Source: UMGS1484 sp045661365
GTDB lineage: Bacteria > Bacillota > Clostridia > Oscillospirales > Acutalibacteraceae
Length of the DNA: 41,839 nucleotides
Direction of reading: 5' to 3'
Assembly: GCA_045661365.1 (NCBI GenBank)
Contig: JAZRFL010000019.1
Location: forward strand, 1 to 41,839
A program made the position numbers and the translations under genes. Every line of letters begins with the position of its first letter. Position 1 is the stretch's first letter. Positions 1 through 9,040 of this stretch are shown piece by piece. The notes below the pieces were generated by a model, which worked only from the letters and a program-made list of their open reading frames with translations, had not been told where the DNA came from and ran no database searches.

Positions 1-1
1 G

Positions 2-1840
2 GCTCACAGAACGACATGGCTACGACCCGACTTTCAAATTCTGTGTCGCCGTTCCAAAAACAATCCTTGTTTAATCGGGGAACCAGGGGTAGGGAAGACC
101 GCCATTGCCGAAGGCTTAGCGCTTAAAATTGCGGCAGGCGACGTTCCTGCCAAACTGATCGACAAAGAGATCCATTTGTTAGACATGACTGCTTTGGTGG
201 CAGGTACGCAATTCCGCGGACAATTTGAAAACCGCATAAAGGGTTTGATCGACGAGGTCAAAGCCGAAGGAAATATTATCTTATTCATTGACGAAGTACA
301 CTCGTTGGTGGGAACCGGCGACAGCGAAGGTTCTATGAATGCTGCCAACATTTTGAAGCCCGCTCTTTCTCGCGGGGAGGTTCAGGTAATAGGTGCTACT
401 ACCTTTACCGAATATCGCAAACACATAGAAAAAGACAGTGCTTTGGAACGTCGTTTCCAACCGGTCAAGGTAGAAGAACCCTCGGTGGAAGATACCATTG
501 CTGTGCTTAGCGGAATTCAAGAATATTACGAAGCGTTCCACAAGGTTACTGTACCAAAATCCATTATTTCTTCGGCAGTCATTTTGTCCGAACGGTACAT
601 CAATGACCGCTTTTTGCCCGACAAAGCAATTGACCTGCTGGACGAAGCATGTGCCTGTGCCGCCTTGCGGAACAAGAATGCTGACCGTTTGTTTATGTTA
701 GAGCGGGAACTGCTTGCCCTGCAAGAACAGTTGGAACAATTGAATCAACCCGAATCGGATGATCAACAGGTTGACTACGAGCAAATCGCCTTGGTCAAAA
801 CCGATCTTTCGCAAAAAGAACACCAAGCCGAACAACTACGCGCCGTCACCAAAAACAGCCGCGTGACCCAAGAGGATCTGGCACACGTGATCGAATTGTG
901 GACCGGAATTCCCGCCGCCAAGATCAAAGAAAGTGATTTGAAACGGTTGGCATCGATCGAAGATCGATTGAAAGAAAAGATCATAGGGCAAGACGAGGCC
1001 ATTGCTTTGGTTTCCATGGCGGTTCGCCGTTCACGGGTGCAGATCAGCCCCCGCAGACGACCTGCATCCTTTATTTTTGCAGGACCTACCGGTGTTGGAA
1101 AAACCGAATTGGTCAAGGTTTTGGCGGCCGAATTGTTTGATTCTCCCGAAACCTTAATTCGATTGGATATGTCGGAATTTATGGAAAAGCACTCGGTCTC
1201 TCGCATTATCGGTTCTCCTCCCGGATACGTTGGGTACGACGAAGCGGGGCAGTTGACCGAAAAGGTGCGTCGCAAGCCTTACAGCGTTTTGCTGTTTGAT
1301 GAGATTGAAAAAGCCCATCCCGACGTCATGAACATTTTGTTGCAGATCTTAGACGACGGTCATATTACCGATGCACAAGGGCGCAACGTGAATTTCGAAA
1401 ACACCATCATTGTCATGACCACCAACGCAGGCAGTACAGGAAGCAATTCTTTGGGCTTTGGCAAAGATCAATCTACCGTTTCCGCCGAAAAGACCCATAA
1501 AGCTCTACGAGAATTTTTGCGTCCCGAATTTTTAGGGCGAGTAGATGAAGTGGTTTGTTTTGCGCCTTTGGAACAGATCCATTTTTCACAAATCGCGTTG
1601 CTTATGTTAAAAGAATTACAAGATTCCTTGGCCGACAAGGGTTACACCCTTACTTGGGACGAGGAACTGCCCACCCACTTGGCAGAGCAAGCGTTTGGCG
1701 GCAGTCGCGGCGCTCGTGATCTGCGAAACACGGTGCGTCGTCAAGTAGAAGACAAGATCGCCATGGCATTGATCGAACACGCCGATCAGCCTGTTAGCGG
1801 ATTTTGTTTGCACCGCAATGGCGTAGATATTGTAAAATAA
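2..1840 (+). CDS. clpC: ClpC-type ATP-dependent Clp protease ATP-binding subunit, 5' end missing
   Basis: This is a Hsp100 AAA+ unfoldase that would feed substrates into ClpP. The gene runs in from before the window, so the N-terminal domain is absent. The first Walker A, GEPGVGKT, lies at 77-100, followed by Walker B (ILFIDEVH) and a short middle region. The second AAA+ module has Walker A GPTGVGKT at 1082-1105, Walker B LLFDEIEKA and the GSPPGYVGY pore-loop region. An LGF tripeptide at 1451-1459 sits where ClpP-binding loops occur, which argues for ClpC/ClpA over ClpB. The GIPAAKIKES linker is also ClpC-like. The first 40 bases do not match the family well (see findings). ectB-like follows after 26 nt, so co-transcription is possible. 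Confidence 0.88.
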   Translation, partial: AHRTTWLRPDFQILCRRSKNNPCLIGEPGVGKTAIAEGLALKIAAGDVPAKLIDKEIHLLDMTALVAGTQFRGQFENRIKGLIDEVKAEGNIILFIDEVHSLVGTGDSEGSMNAANILKPALSRGEVQVIGATTFTEYRKHIEKDSALERRFQPVKVEEPSVEDTIAVLSGIQEYYEAFHKVTVPKSIISSAVILSERYINDRFLPDKAIDLLDEACACAALRNKNADRLFMLERELLALQEQLEQLNQPESDDQQVDYEQIALVKTDLSQKEHQAEQLRAVTKNSRVTQEDLAHVIELWTGIPAAKIKESDLKRLASIEDRLKEKIIGQDEAIALVSMAVRRSRVQISPRRRPASFIFAGPTGVGKTELVKVLAAELFDSPETLIRLDMSEFMEKHSVSRIIGSPPGYVGYDEAGQLTEKVRRKPYSVLLFDEIEKAHPDVMNILLQILDDGHITDAQGRNVNFENTIIVMTTNAGSTGSNSLGFGKDQSTVSAEKTHKALREFLRPEFLGRVDEVVCFAPLEQIHFSQIALLMLKELQDSLADKGYTLTWDEELPTHLAEQAFGGSRGARDLRNTVRRQVEDKIAMALIEHADQPVSGFCLHRNGVDIVK

Positions 1841-1866
1841 TTCATTTTTGTTAGGGGATATGCAAC

Positions 1867-3123
1867 ATGGCAAATACCTTTGAAACCTTTGAGTCTAACG
1901 TTCGGTCTTATTGCCGTAGTTTTCCTGCGGTATTCGTTTCCGCCAAAGGGGGCGTACTGACCGACGACCAAGGCAAAACCTACATTGACTTTTTTAGCGG
2001 TGCCGGTGGTGTGAACTACGGGCACAATCACCCATACATTAAACAAAAACTGATCGAATATCTGCAAAGCGACGGGATTATTCATGCGTTAGATATGTAT
2101 ACCCAACCCAAAGCGGAGTTTATCGAATATTTTCAAACCAATATTTTAAAGCCAAAGGGCTTGGACTACAAAATCCAGTTTACCGGGCCGACCGGTACCA
2201 ATGCGGTAGAAGCCGCTTTGAAATTGGCACGTAAATATACCGGCAGAACCAATATTTTTGCCTTTATGGGTGCTTTTCACGGCATGACTGCCGGTTCGTT
2301 GTCGTTAACCACCGACAGCTCTTCCCGTGCCGGTGCCGGCATGCCCTTGACCGGCGTTACCCATATTCCCGCACCCTATATGTACCCCCAATTGGACGTT
2401 ATTGAATATATGGAAACCCTGATTACCGACGACCACTCGGGTGTGGAAAAGCCTGCTGCCATTGTGTTGGAAGCAGTACAAGCCGACGGTGGCATTTATC
2501 CCATGTCTGCCGAATTTTTGAAAAATCTCCGTGCTTTGTGCGACCGTCATGAAATTTTGCTGGTAATCGACGATATTCAAGCGGGTTGCGGACGGAGCGG
2601 AAACTTCTTTGCCTTTGAGCACGCAGGCATTGTTCCCGACTTGGTGACCGTTTCCAAATCCATAGGCGGAATCGGCATGCCCATGGCACTGTTGCTCATG
2701 AAACCCTGTTACGATATTTGGACCCCCGGCGAACATACCGGCACCTTCCGCGGCAATCAATTGTCGTTGGTTTCCGCCAAAGCGGGGTTGGAAGTATTTA
2801 TTAACGAAAATGTCGCCGCACAAGTGGCCGAAAAAGAAGCGATCGTCGCCGATTTTATGAAAAACGAAATTGAATCCTTGCATCCCCAAATCACCACTCG
2901 CGGTGTAGGCTTGTTGTGGGGGGTCGACCTGTCGGCTTTGGGCGGCAACGATCTTTCCAAAGCAGTAATGCACCGTTGCTTTGAAAAAGGCTTGGTGTTG
3001 GAACGGGTGGGACGTGACAATGCCGTCATGAAATTAATGCCCACCTTGACAGTAGAGCCCGAATTGCTCAAGCAGGGATTGACGATTTTGCGTGACGTGC
3101 TTTGCGAATTTGTAAAGGAGTGA
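1867..3123 (+). CDS. ectB: EctB-like diaminobutyrate-2-oxoglutarate aminotransferase (class III PLP)
   Basis: This 418-residue class III aminotransferase would make L-2,4-diaminobutyrate from aspartate semialdehyde using glutamate. EctB hallmarks are visible: VRSYCRSFP near the N-terminus, NYGHNHP, GPTGTNAVEAALKLARK, AFHGMTAGSLS, the D-D-x-Q PLP site (VIDDIQAGCGR), the Schiff-base lysine K264 in TVSKSIGG, and PGEHTGTFRGNQL. Length is normal for EctB. A Shine-Dalgarno AGGGG lies about 9 nt before the ATG. No ectA or ectC is nearby, so ectoine synthesis is not supported here. The product may serve cell-wall, siderophore or peptide chemistry. The downstream lipoprotein gene starts 4 nt after the stop, so the two are probably co-transcribed. 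Confidence 0.85.
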   Translation: MANTFETFESNVRSYCRSFPAVFVSAKGGVLTDDQGKTYIDFFSGAGGVNYGHNHPYIKQKLIEYLQSDGIIHALDMYTQPKAEFIEYFQTNILKPKGLDYKIQFTGPTGTNAVEAALKLARKYTGRTNIFAFMGAFHGMTAGSLSLTTDSSSRAGAGMPLTGVTHIPAPYMYPQLDVIEYMETLITDDHSGVEKPAAIVLEAVQADGGIYPMSAEFLKNLRALCDRHEILLVIDDIQAGCGRSGNFFAFEHAGIVPDLVTVSKSIGGIGMPMALLLMKPCYDIWTPGEHTGTFRGNQLSLVSAKAGLEVFINENVAAQVAEKEAIVADFMKNEIESLHPQITTRGVGLLWGVDLSALGGNDLSKAVMHRCFEKGLVLERVGRDNAVMKLMPTLTVEPELLKQGLTILRDVLCEFVKE

Positions 3124-3127
3124 TCTT

Positions 3128-3844
3128 ATGAAAAAAACCATCTGCCTCTTCTTAGTGATTTCGTTTGTGTTATGTTTAGTCGGTTGTGCTTCTGAGCCAA
3201 CCGAACAACAAACTGCTCAAAAACAATCGTACACCGACGTGCCATATCCCTTGGCTTCTACCTATGCCCCCAACCAAGAATATGAAATGGAGCAGCTGGT
3301 GACTCCCAATGCCGAATTAACCGCCAACGGTTGCCCTAACCTTTCCCAAAATCTGCAAGAATTGTATGCCGGTGCCCAAGAAATGGTACGCGCATTTAAT
3401 CAATGTCGATTTTCTGCTATTGTTCCCGGTTTGACCAGAGAGATCAACGGCATGAACTATTTGGTGGTGAGTGATAGTCGTTTCCCTGACTACGAGCAAT
3501 TCATCACCTATCTGCAAACCCTTTTTACCACCGATTTTATTACCGAAACCCTGTTGACCAAAGACAGCTGTGTTCAACCCTCTTCTGACGGGTTGGTTTG
3601 CGTGATCGATGCCGGTGTAGGCGACGACATTACTTATGCAGGTCACGTATTTACCGTAACCGATCAAACCCCTTACAAAATCGAATTGACGGCAACGGTG
3701 TATTTTTCCAACGATGCTTGGACCGGCGACAGATTTTACACCGCGCCACAAAATCCCGAAGCATTTACTACTGCGACCCTCAACTTTACCATTGTCAAAA
3801 CCGACAAGGGTTGGCGTTTTTCCAAATGCCCCTTCATCGGGTAA
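3128..3844 (+). CDS. predicted lipoprotein of unknown function
   Basis: This 238-residue protein has a lipoprotein signal: MKK start, hydrophobic stretch and lipobox LVGC with Cys20 as lipidation site. It should be anchored to the outer face of the membrane. The mature part is soluble, rich in Thr, Asp and Tyr, and resembles no family I can name. The C-terminal part (LNFTIVKTDKGWRFSKCPF) has the look of small extracellular folds whose last strand carries G-W-R/K. AAAGGAG overlaps the stop of the aminotransferase gene and decides the ATG. A strong terminator follows. Confidence 0.8.
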   Translation: MKKTICLFLVISFVLCLVGCASEPTEQQTAQKQSYTDVPYPLASTYAPNQEYEMEQLVTPNAELTANGCPNLSQNLQELYAGAQEMVRAFNQCRFSAIVPGLTREINGMNYLVVSDSRFPDYEQFITYLQTLFTTDFITETLLTKDSCVQPSSDGLVCVIDAGVGDDITYAGHVFTVTDQTPYKIELTATVYFSNDAWTGDRFYTAPQNPEAFTTATLNFTIVKTDKGWRFSKCPFIG

Positions 3845-3855
3845 ATATTGGCACC

Positions 3856-3897
3856 AAAAAAGCCGTTTTGGAAATTCCAAAACGGCTTTTATTTTTT
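3856..3897. terminator. bidirectional intrinsic terminator
   Basis: A near-perfect inverted repeat (AAAGCCGTTTTGGAA against TTCCAAAACGGCTTT) is flanked by an A-run and a T-run. It can end transcripts from the lipoprotein gene and from the convergent degV gene. Confidence 0.9.
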
Positions 3898-3907
3898 TGT
3901 TCTGCCA

Positions 3908-4750
3908 TTAATCGTTTGTTCCGTGTTCAAACCCAATCATCAGTCCGCCCTTTTCGGCATAAAAACTGCACAATCCGGTACAAGCACAAATATGAATATT
4001 GGATTTGGGGAATGCTGACAAAATCATTTCTTTTAACGCCTCGGCGGCTTCTTTGTTAAAGCAATGAGCAATTCGCACTTTGGCGCCGGAAAATCCCATT
4101 TCTTTCATGTATTCCCATACCTTAGCAATGGCATTTTTTTCGCCGCGACTTTTGCTCAGGGTCTCCAACGTACCTTCGTCGCTGGCTTTGCCGACAATAC
4201 GAATCCCCAGCAAACCAACCATTTTGGCAACCACGGGGCTAACCCGCCCGTTACGAGCAAGATTGTTAACCGATTCCAACGAAAAGAGCAAATGGATCCG
4301 CCGTTGGTATTTGGTGATCTTGGTGCAAATGGTTTCAAAAGACAATTCCTGCTGAATCAATTCCTGCAATTTTTCTATGATCAAAGCAAGCTCGGGACCC
4401 GCCGACAAGGAGTCGATCACCAAAACATCTTTATCGGGATTTTCGTCTTTATAAATTTTGGCTGCCTCGCAGGCGGCATTGTAACTCCCCGAAAGGCCAC
4501 TGGTAATAGCTACAGCAAACACGCGATCGGCACCGTCAAAAGCAGTCAACCAATCTCCCACCGAAGGACAGGCGGTACCGGATTTTCCCTTGTAGGTTTT
4601 TAATTCATCCACCATACCCGCAACATTCAACTCGGAATTGTCAACGTATTCTTTTTCATCGGTACGTATGGTCAAAGGAACGCAAGTATAGTCCGCATTC
4701 TCCACAAACCAAAGATTCGAGGAGGAATCGGAAACAATTTTATAATTCAT
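3908..4750 (-). CDS. DegV family fatty-acid-binding protein
   Basis: This 280-residue DegV/FakB-type protein belongs to a family that binds a fatty acid and presents it to a FakA kinase. Visible family marks are the N-terminal DSSSNL, the PLTIR strand, SGLSGSYNAAC and the ESVNNLARNGRVS segment. I chose the ATG of MNYKIVSD because GGAG lies 8 nt upstream; an in-frame ATG six codons earlier has no such site. No fakA gene is in this window, so the fatty-acid role is by family only. It is transcribed alone from a consensus promoter. Confidence 0.88.
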   Translation of the reverse strand: MNYKIVSDSSSNLWFVENADYTCVPLTIRTDEKEYVDNSELNVAGMVDELKTYKGKSGTACPSVGDWLTAFDGADRVFAVAITSGLSGSYNAACEAAKIYKDENPDKDVLVIDSLSAGPELALIIEKLQELIQQELSFETICTKITKYQRRIHLLFSLESVNNLARNGRVSPVVAKMVGLLGIRIVGKASDEGTLETLSKSRGEKNAIAKVWEYMKEMGFSGAKVRIAHCFNKEAAEALKEMILSAFPKSNIHICACTGLCSFYAEKGGLMIGFEHGTND

Positions 4751-4781
4751 AATACAATCTCCAAACACATAATGTTAATTT

Positions 4782-4810
4782 ATTATACTGTCTTTTTGAT
4801 ATGGTGTCAA
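4782..4810 (-). promoter_or_regulatory. promoter of degV-family gene
   Basis: On the minus strand TTGACA, a 17-bp spacer and TATAAT are all exact consensus, ending 32 nt before the chosen start codon. Confidence 0.85.
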
Positions 4811-4840
4811 GGAATTTTCATAACACAACTGCCGCAAACC

Positions 4841-4869
4841 TTGACTTTCTTGGGTTGTTGCTATACAAT
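4841..4869 (+). promoter_or_regulatory. promoter of O-antigen-ligase-like gene
   Basis: TTGACT, 17-bp spacer, TACAAT, located 35 nt before the TTG start. Confidence 0.75.
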
Positions 4870-4904
4870 AACAATGTAATTTTTTTGAAAGCGAGGGAAC
4901 GGCG

Positions 4905-6587
4905 TTGAATTTTCCCACCCGTTACGACAAAATCGGACGAACCTTTGTTTCGGTGTTTTTGTTGGTATTTCCTTTATTTGTATGGCCGTTTCGTATTTCA
5001 TTTACCAACGATCCCTTTGATATTTCCGTTGCGAGCAAATCGCCCTACGTGGAATTGACCGCCAATAAAATGATGTTTTTTGTCATTGCCGTGGCGGCCT
5101 TTGCGATCATGCTGTTATTTAAGTACGCCTTTGCCCCGGACGCACCCGATGAACGCCCCAGACGAAGCTTTGCTCAATGGCGTAAAGATAACGGGTTTCC
5201 TTGGCTGTACCTACCCGACCTGTTTTTGCTTCTTTTTTTTGTGGGAGGAATCATAACCTGGTGTGTCGCCCCTTACGGCGATATGTTAAACCGTAACAGT
5301 CAGTCTGCCATGTGGCTGGGCGGCGGGCGGTTTGATGGACTGGCTTTTTATTTTGCCTATGCTCTGTTATATGTTTTGGTTGCTCATTTTGGACACCTTC
5401 GCACCGACCACATAAAATATTTTGCAATCATCGTTTTGGTTATGAATCTGTTTGCGGTTTTGCAATTGGCAGGTATTAACGTATTACAAATGTACCCGCC
5501 CTCTACCCACAACGGAACCCACCATGACTTTTTGTCCACCATTGGCAACGTAGATATTATGGGTGGCTTTTTGTGTTTAGCCGCTCCTTTGGTTGGTGTG
5601 GGGTACATCGTTTTCCGACTTAATACAGTTTACCGAACCGTTTTCTTGGTTTCTCATACTCTTGCCGTTTACGTTATGTTTTCCATGAACGTTGACATTT
5701 CGATCCTAACCTTTATCGCATTGATCGCTATTGTCACCCCCATGCTCATTCGTAACCAAACCTACGTAAAAAAAATGTTGGAGCTTTCTTGGACGATCGT
5801 TGGCGGGTGGTTGCTTTCCTCGGTCATTGATTACCAATATTATCCCCAAGCGCTAAAAACCGTTGCCTACGTGCGATTTGACAAAACGACACTTGTCTTG
5901 TTAGCAGTGTTGGCCATGTTAGTCGGCCTTTGGTTTTTGATCCCCAAAAATTTCTCGTGGAAATGGTTGCGCCGCGGATTCGTTATAGGCGAATGCTGGT
6001 TGCTCGTTATGGGATTTTGCTATTTTCGCTTTGTTTACCAGCCTGCCGATCCTCCCGCGCCCGGATTAATGAACGACCTTTACGAATTGGTACGGCTGAA
6101 TCTTTCGGACACCGCAGGTACCCACCGTATCGGTATTTGGCGACATGCGCTGGGTATGTCCCAAGAAAACCCCGTATTCGGAACCGGTTGCGGCACCTTT
6201 GCCGAAACCTTCCGTGAATACGCCGCAAAAGTCGGGTACGAACGCTATGCCGACGGTTCCCGTATTTTGGATTTTGCCCACAACGAATACGTTCATCACT
6301 TGTGTACCCTAGGGTTATGGGGACTTTTATCCTATTTGGGCTTTTTGTTTTCCTCTTTTGTATTCACCCTTAAATATTACTGCAAAAATCCACGAATTCT
6401 CGTACTGGGTGCCGCCGTTTTGGGGTATAGCATACAAGTATTCTTCAGTTTCGGTGTGGTAATTGTGGCTCCTTTATTTTGGTTGCTTATGGGACTATTG
6501 ATGAAAGAAATCCGTTTGACCCACGCCGAGTTGATCCAAAAAGAAGCCGCTATGCAAGAATCCTCTTCCCCCGAAACACCGTGTTAA
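4905..6587 (+). CDS. O-antigen ligase / polymerase (Wzy-WaaL-like) membrane protein
   Basis: This 560-residue polytopic membrane protein has ten or more hydrophobic segments. The conserved C-terminal part reads HRIGIWRHALGMSQENPVFGTG, then FAHNEYVHHLCTLGLWGLL. This is the extracellular loop plus following helix typical of O-antigen ligases and polymerases that join polysaccharide to a lipid-linked acceptor. In a Gram-positive the likely job is polymerising or ligating a surface glycan. Translation appears to begin at TTG with GAGGG about 8 nt upstream. No glycosyltransferase cluster surrounds it, though galE is the convergent neighbour. A strong terminator follows. Confidence 0.8.
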   Translation: MNFPTRYDKIGRTFVSVFLLVFPLFVWPFRISFTNDPFDISVASKSPYVELTANKMMFFVIAVAAFAIMLLFKYAFAPDAPDERPRRSFAQWRKDNGFPWLYLPDLFLLLFFVGGIITWCVAPYGDMLNRNSQSAMWLGGGRFDGLAFYFAYALLYVLVAHFGHLRTDHIKYFAIIVLVMNLFAVLQLAGINVLQMYPPSTHNGTHHDFLSTIGNVDIMGGFLCLAAPLVGVGYIVFRLNTVYRTVFLVSHTLAVYVMFSMNVDISILTFIALIAIVTPMLIRNQTYVKKMLELSWTIVGGWLLSSVIDYQYYPQALKTVAYVRFDKTTLVLLAVLAMLVGLWFLIPKNFSWKWLRRGFVIGECWLLVMGFCYFRFVYQPADPPAPGLMNDLYELVRLNLSDTAGTHRIGIWRHALGMSQENPVFGTGCGTFAETFREYAAKVGYERYADGSRILDFAHNEYVHHLCTLGLWGLLSYLGFLFSSFVFTLKYYCKNPRILVLGAAVLGYSIQVFFSFGVVIVAPLFWLLMGLLMKEIRLTHAELIQKEAAMQESSSPETPC

Positions 6588-6591
6588 TGTA

Positions 6592-6634
6592 AAAAGATCC
6601 CGAAGAGAAAACCAAGTTCTCTTCGGGATCTTTT
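6592..6634. terminator. bidirectional intrinsic terminator
   Basis: A long stem, AAAGATCCCGAAGAGAA paired with TTCTCTTCGGGATCTTT, has A- and T-runs at both ends. It separates two convergent genes. Confidence 0.92.
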
Positions 6635-6641
6635 TATTATA

Positions 6642-7661
6642 TTATGTTTCCTCGTAACCGTTGGGGTTGTTTTGTTGCCAGCGCCAAGTATCGCGACACA
6701 TGGTTTCCAAATCATATTTCGCCTGCCAGCCGAGTAATTCCTTGGCTTTGGTGGGATCGGCAAGATAAATGGTTACGTCTCCGTCTCTGCGTGGAACCAC
6801 TTGATAAGGAATTTTAATACCGGTTGCTTTTTCAAATGCCGTTACTACGTCCAGTACACTATACCCCATACCTGTACCCAAGTTGATAATTTGTGCTCCG
6901 CAATGCGCCATGGCATATTTAACTGCCGCCACATGACCGTTTGCCAGATCTACCACGTGAATGTAGTCGCGGATCCCCGTTCCGTCGTGGGTGGGGTAAT
7001 CGTCTCCAAACACCTGCAAATACGGCAATTTACCAATCGCAACCTGAGAAATATAGGGCATAAGATTGTTGGGGATTCCATTGGGGTCTTCGCCTATGGT
7101 ACCGCTTTCATGTGCGCCAATGGGATTAAAATACCGCAAGATCACTGCCGAAAAGTGAGGGTCGGCAGCACACACGTCTTGCAAAATATGTTCATTAAAC
7201 AGTTTGGTTCGTGCATAAGGATTTGCCACCTTACCCACCGGCATTTGCTCTTGTAACGGTGAAGGATTTTCCTCTCCGTACACCGTTGCCGATGAGCTGA
7301 ACACCAACCGATGGCACCCAAACCGTTGCATCACCTTACATAAAGTAACCGTTCCGCTTATATTATTGTCATAATATTCAAGCGGCAAGACGGTAGACTC
7401 CCCTACCGCTTTCCAGCCGGCAAAATGCACTACCGCTTGAATGTTGTGTTGTTCAAAAATCGGAATCAAGTCGGTTTCTTTCCGAATGTCGCAGGTATAA
7501 AACGGAATCTCTTTTCCTGCCAAAGCAACAATGCGTTGGTGTACGCCCGATTTGGCATTGTGGTAATTGTCTGCTACTACTACGTCAAATCCTGCTTTGA
7601 CCATTTCCACACAAGTGTGACTACCAATATATCCGCACCCACCGGTAATTAATACCGCCAT
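6642..7661 (-). CDS. galE: UDP-glucose 4-epimerase
   Basis: This 339-residue extended short-chain dehydrogenase interconverts UDP-glucose and UDP-galactose with bound NAD. The nucleotide motif GGCGYIGSHT is at the N-terminus. The SSSATVYG strand carries the catalytic Ser/Thr, and YARTK is the YxxxK dyad near residue 150. The substrate region RYFNPIGAHESG.IGEDP is present. I start at the ATG of MAVLITGG because a run of seven G lies 5 nt upstream; an ATG nine codons earlier lies inside the promoter -10 region. It would supply UDP-galactose for glycans, which fits the O-antigen-ligase-like neighbour. Confidence 0.95.
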   Translation of the reverse strand: MAVLITGGCGYIGSHTCVEMVKAGFDVVVADNYHNAKSGVHQRIVALAGKEIPFYTCDIRKETDLIPIFEQHNIQAVVHFAGWKAVGESTVLPLEYYDNNISGTVTLCKVMQRFGCHRLVFSSSATVYGEENPSPLQEQMPVGKVANPYARTKLFNEHILQDVCAADPHFSAVILRYFNPIGAHESGTIGEDPNGIPNNLMPYISQVAIGKLPYLQVFGDDYPTHDGTGIRDYIHVVDLANGHVAAVKYAMAHCGAQIINLGTGMGYSVLDVVTAFEKATGIKIPYQVVPRRDGDVTIYLADPTKAKELLGWQAKYDLETMCRDTWRWQQNNPNGYEET

Positions 7662-7686
7662 GTATACCCCCCCTTTTATCTGACTC

Positions 7687-7715
7687 ATTATACAATATCA
7701 TGTAGTGAAATGCAA
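7687..7715 (-). promoter_or_regulatory. galE promoter
   Basis: On the minus strand TTGCAT, 17-bp spacer, TATAAT. It is back-to-back with the promoter of the next gene. Confidence 0.78.
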
Positions 7716-7731
7716 GGCAAACAACTAACGA

Positions 7732-7760
7732 TTGACAAAAATCCGTTTGTTTTGTATAAT
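7732..7760 (+). promoter_or_regulatory. promoter of zinc-ribbon membrane protein gene
   Basis: Exact consensus TTGACA, 17-bp spacer, TATAAT, 29 nt before the start codon. Confidence 0.85.
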
Positions 7761-7789
7761 AGAAACATCAAAATTCTGGAGGTTTTGCT

Positions 7790-8881
7790 ATGTTTTGTCG
7801 AACCTGCGGCGCCCAAATAGTCGACGGCGCCAAGTTTTGTCCCAAATGCGGTACCCAAGCCTTCGTGCAACCAACCACTTCGCAAGCGGTTGCCCCTGTA
7901 GCCGAGACTTCGGTTGCCACTCCAAGTGCTTCCGCCCCCGACGTGGAGCCTATGCCTGCACCTGTTGCACCGCAACCAATCCAACCCCCGTTCGCGCCAC
8001 CTATGTATTCCGCGCCTGTATCCACTATGCCGCAACCCTTATACGTACCCCCTATGTCACCGGAAATTTGGCCCGCTTCAGAAGAAGATAAAAAGCGGTT
8101 TGCTTCCGGCTTTGGTTCAATTGCGCTGATTGTTTTAAATTGCTTTCTTACCTACTTTTTGTTCTCTTTGATCGCCCTGTTTACCGATGACGGAACCAAA
8201 GCTTTAGTCAAGTTGTTTGGCCTCACCTATCGCTACATGGATTTTGACGATGCCGGAGAAACTATTGGACTTATGTTAGGATTTTCTGTCATTTTGTTCT
8301 TCATAGGGCTAGCGATGGTAGTTATTGGATTGTGGATTACTGTAATTGGCGGATTTAGCCGATCATACGGCGCAGTAAAAGGCTCAGCCATTTTAACCCG
8401 CGTGGGCGCAATCTTTTGCGGTATCTTTTTTTACTCTATATTTGTGCTATATTGTATTGGGGTTTTAATGGTTTTTTCGGAATATGACACTGTCACCGCC
8501 TTTCTCTCAGACGAATATGTAGCATACTTACTGTATAGCTTTTTTGCAACGGGTGCCTTCCTCTTTACTTTTGCCCTACTGTCTACCCAGTTGTCCGGTA
8601 TGTGTCGTGCTACCGCATACAACATCAATTTAATGAACGAAGGGATGTACCGCCCCGGCGTACGCCAATTTTATAGCGAAGGTGGCATCATCGGTACCCT
8701 GGTTACCATGCTGGTATCATTATATTCTATTCCGATCTTTGCGTTAATCGCCTCCGAGGGCGAGGCTGAACTGAATTTCGGTGTTACCGACGTTCTCCTT
8801 ATTGTCGTCGCCATTCTCGCTATGGTCGCCGCCAATTCCATTGCCAAAAAAGCCAATGAATTTAAACTGACACCCATGTAA
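7790..8881 (+). CDS. zinc-ribbon membrane protein of unknown function
   Basis: This 363-residue protein begins with a zinc ribbon (CRTCGAQI then CPKCGTQ, two CxxC pairs within 25 residues). A Pro/Ala-rich linker of about 70 residues follows, then a membrane part with about six hydrophobic segments. The ribbon plus linker plus polytopic domain resembles many clostridial zinc-ribbon domain proteins. I cannot assign a function. GGAGG lies 7 nt before the ATG. The gene stands alone between its own promoter and a terminator. Confidence 0.8.
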   Translation: MFCRTCGAQIVDGAKFCPKCGTQAFVQPTTSQAVAPVAETSVATPSASAPDVEPMPAPVAPQPIQPPFAPPMYSAPVSTMPQPLYVPPMSPEIWPASEEDKKRFASGFGSIALIVLNCFLTYFLFSLIALFTDDGTKALVKLFGLTYRYMDFDDAGETIGLMLGFSVILFFIGLAMVVIGLWITVIGGFSRSYGAVKGSAILTRVGAIFCGIFFYSIFVLYCIGVLMVFSEYDTVTAFLSDEYVAYLLYSFFATGAFLFTFALLSTQLSGMCRATAYNINLMNEGMYRPGVRQFYSEGGIIGTLVTMLVSLYSIPIFALIASEGEAELNFGVTDVLLIVVAILAMVAANSIAKKANEFKLTPM

Positions 8882-8902
8882 TCGTACCCTCGTCAGATTA
8901 CG

Positions 8903-8944
8903 CACAACGCGATGCTTTTTTTCGATGCATCGCGTTGTTTTTTT
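8903..8944 (+). terminator. intrinsic terminator
   Basis: A 12-bp perfect stem (ACAACGCGATGC with GCATCGCGTTGT) is followed by a run of eight T. Confidence 0.92.
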
Positions 8945-8974
8945 AAAAACTTTATTAAAATTTAAAAATTTTAA

Positions 8975-9003
8975 TAGACACCGAGATTTTTTTGTGGTAG
9001 AAT
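8975..9003 (+). promoter_or_regulatory. guaB promoter
   Basis: TAGACA, 17-bp spacer, TAGAAT, 38 nt before the guaB ATG, in an A/T-rich stretch. Confidence 0.7.
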
Positions 9004-9017
9004 ACTATAAATAGTAT
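9002..9017. promoter_or_regulatory. operator-like palindrome at the guaB transcription start
   Basis: A perfect 7-bp inverted repeat, ATACTAT-AA-ATAGTAT, begins in the -10 box and covers the expected start point. This position suits a repressor site. The cognate regulator is not evident. Confidence 0.45.
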
Positions 9018-9040
9018 ACCTTTGCAAAGGAGAAATCATT

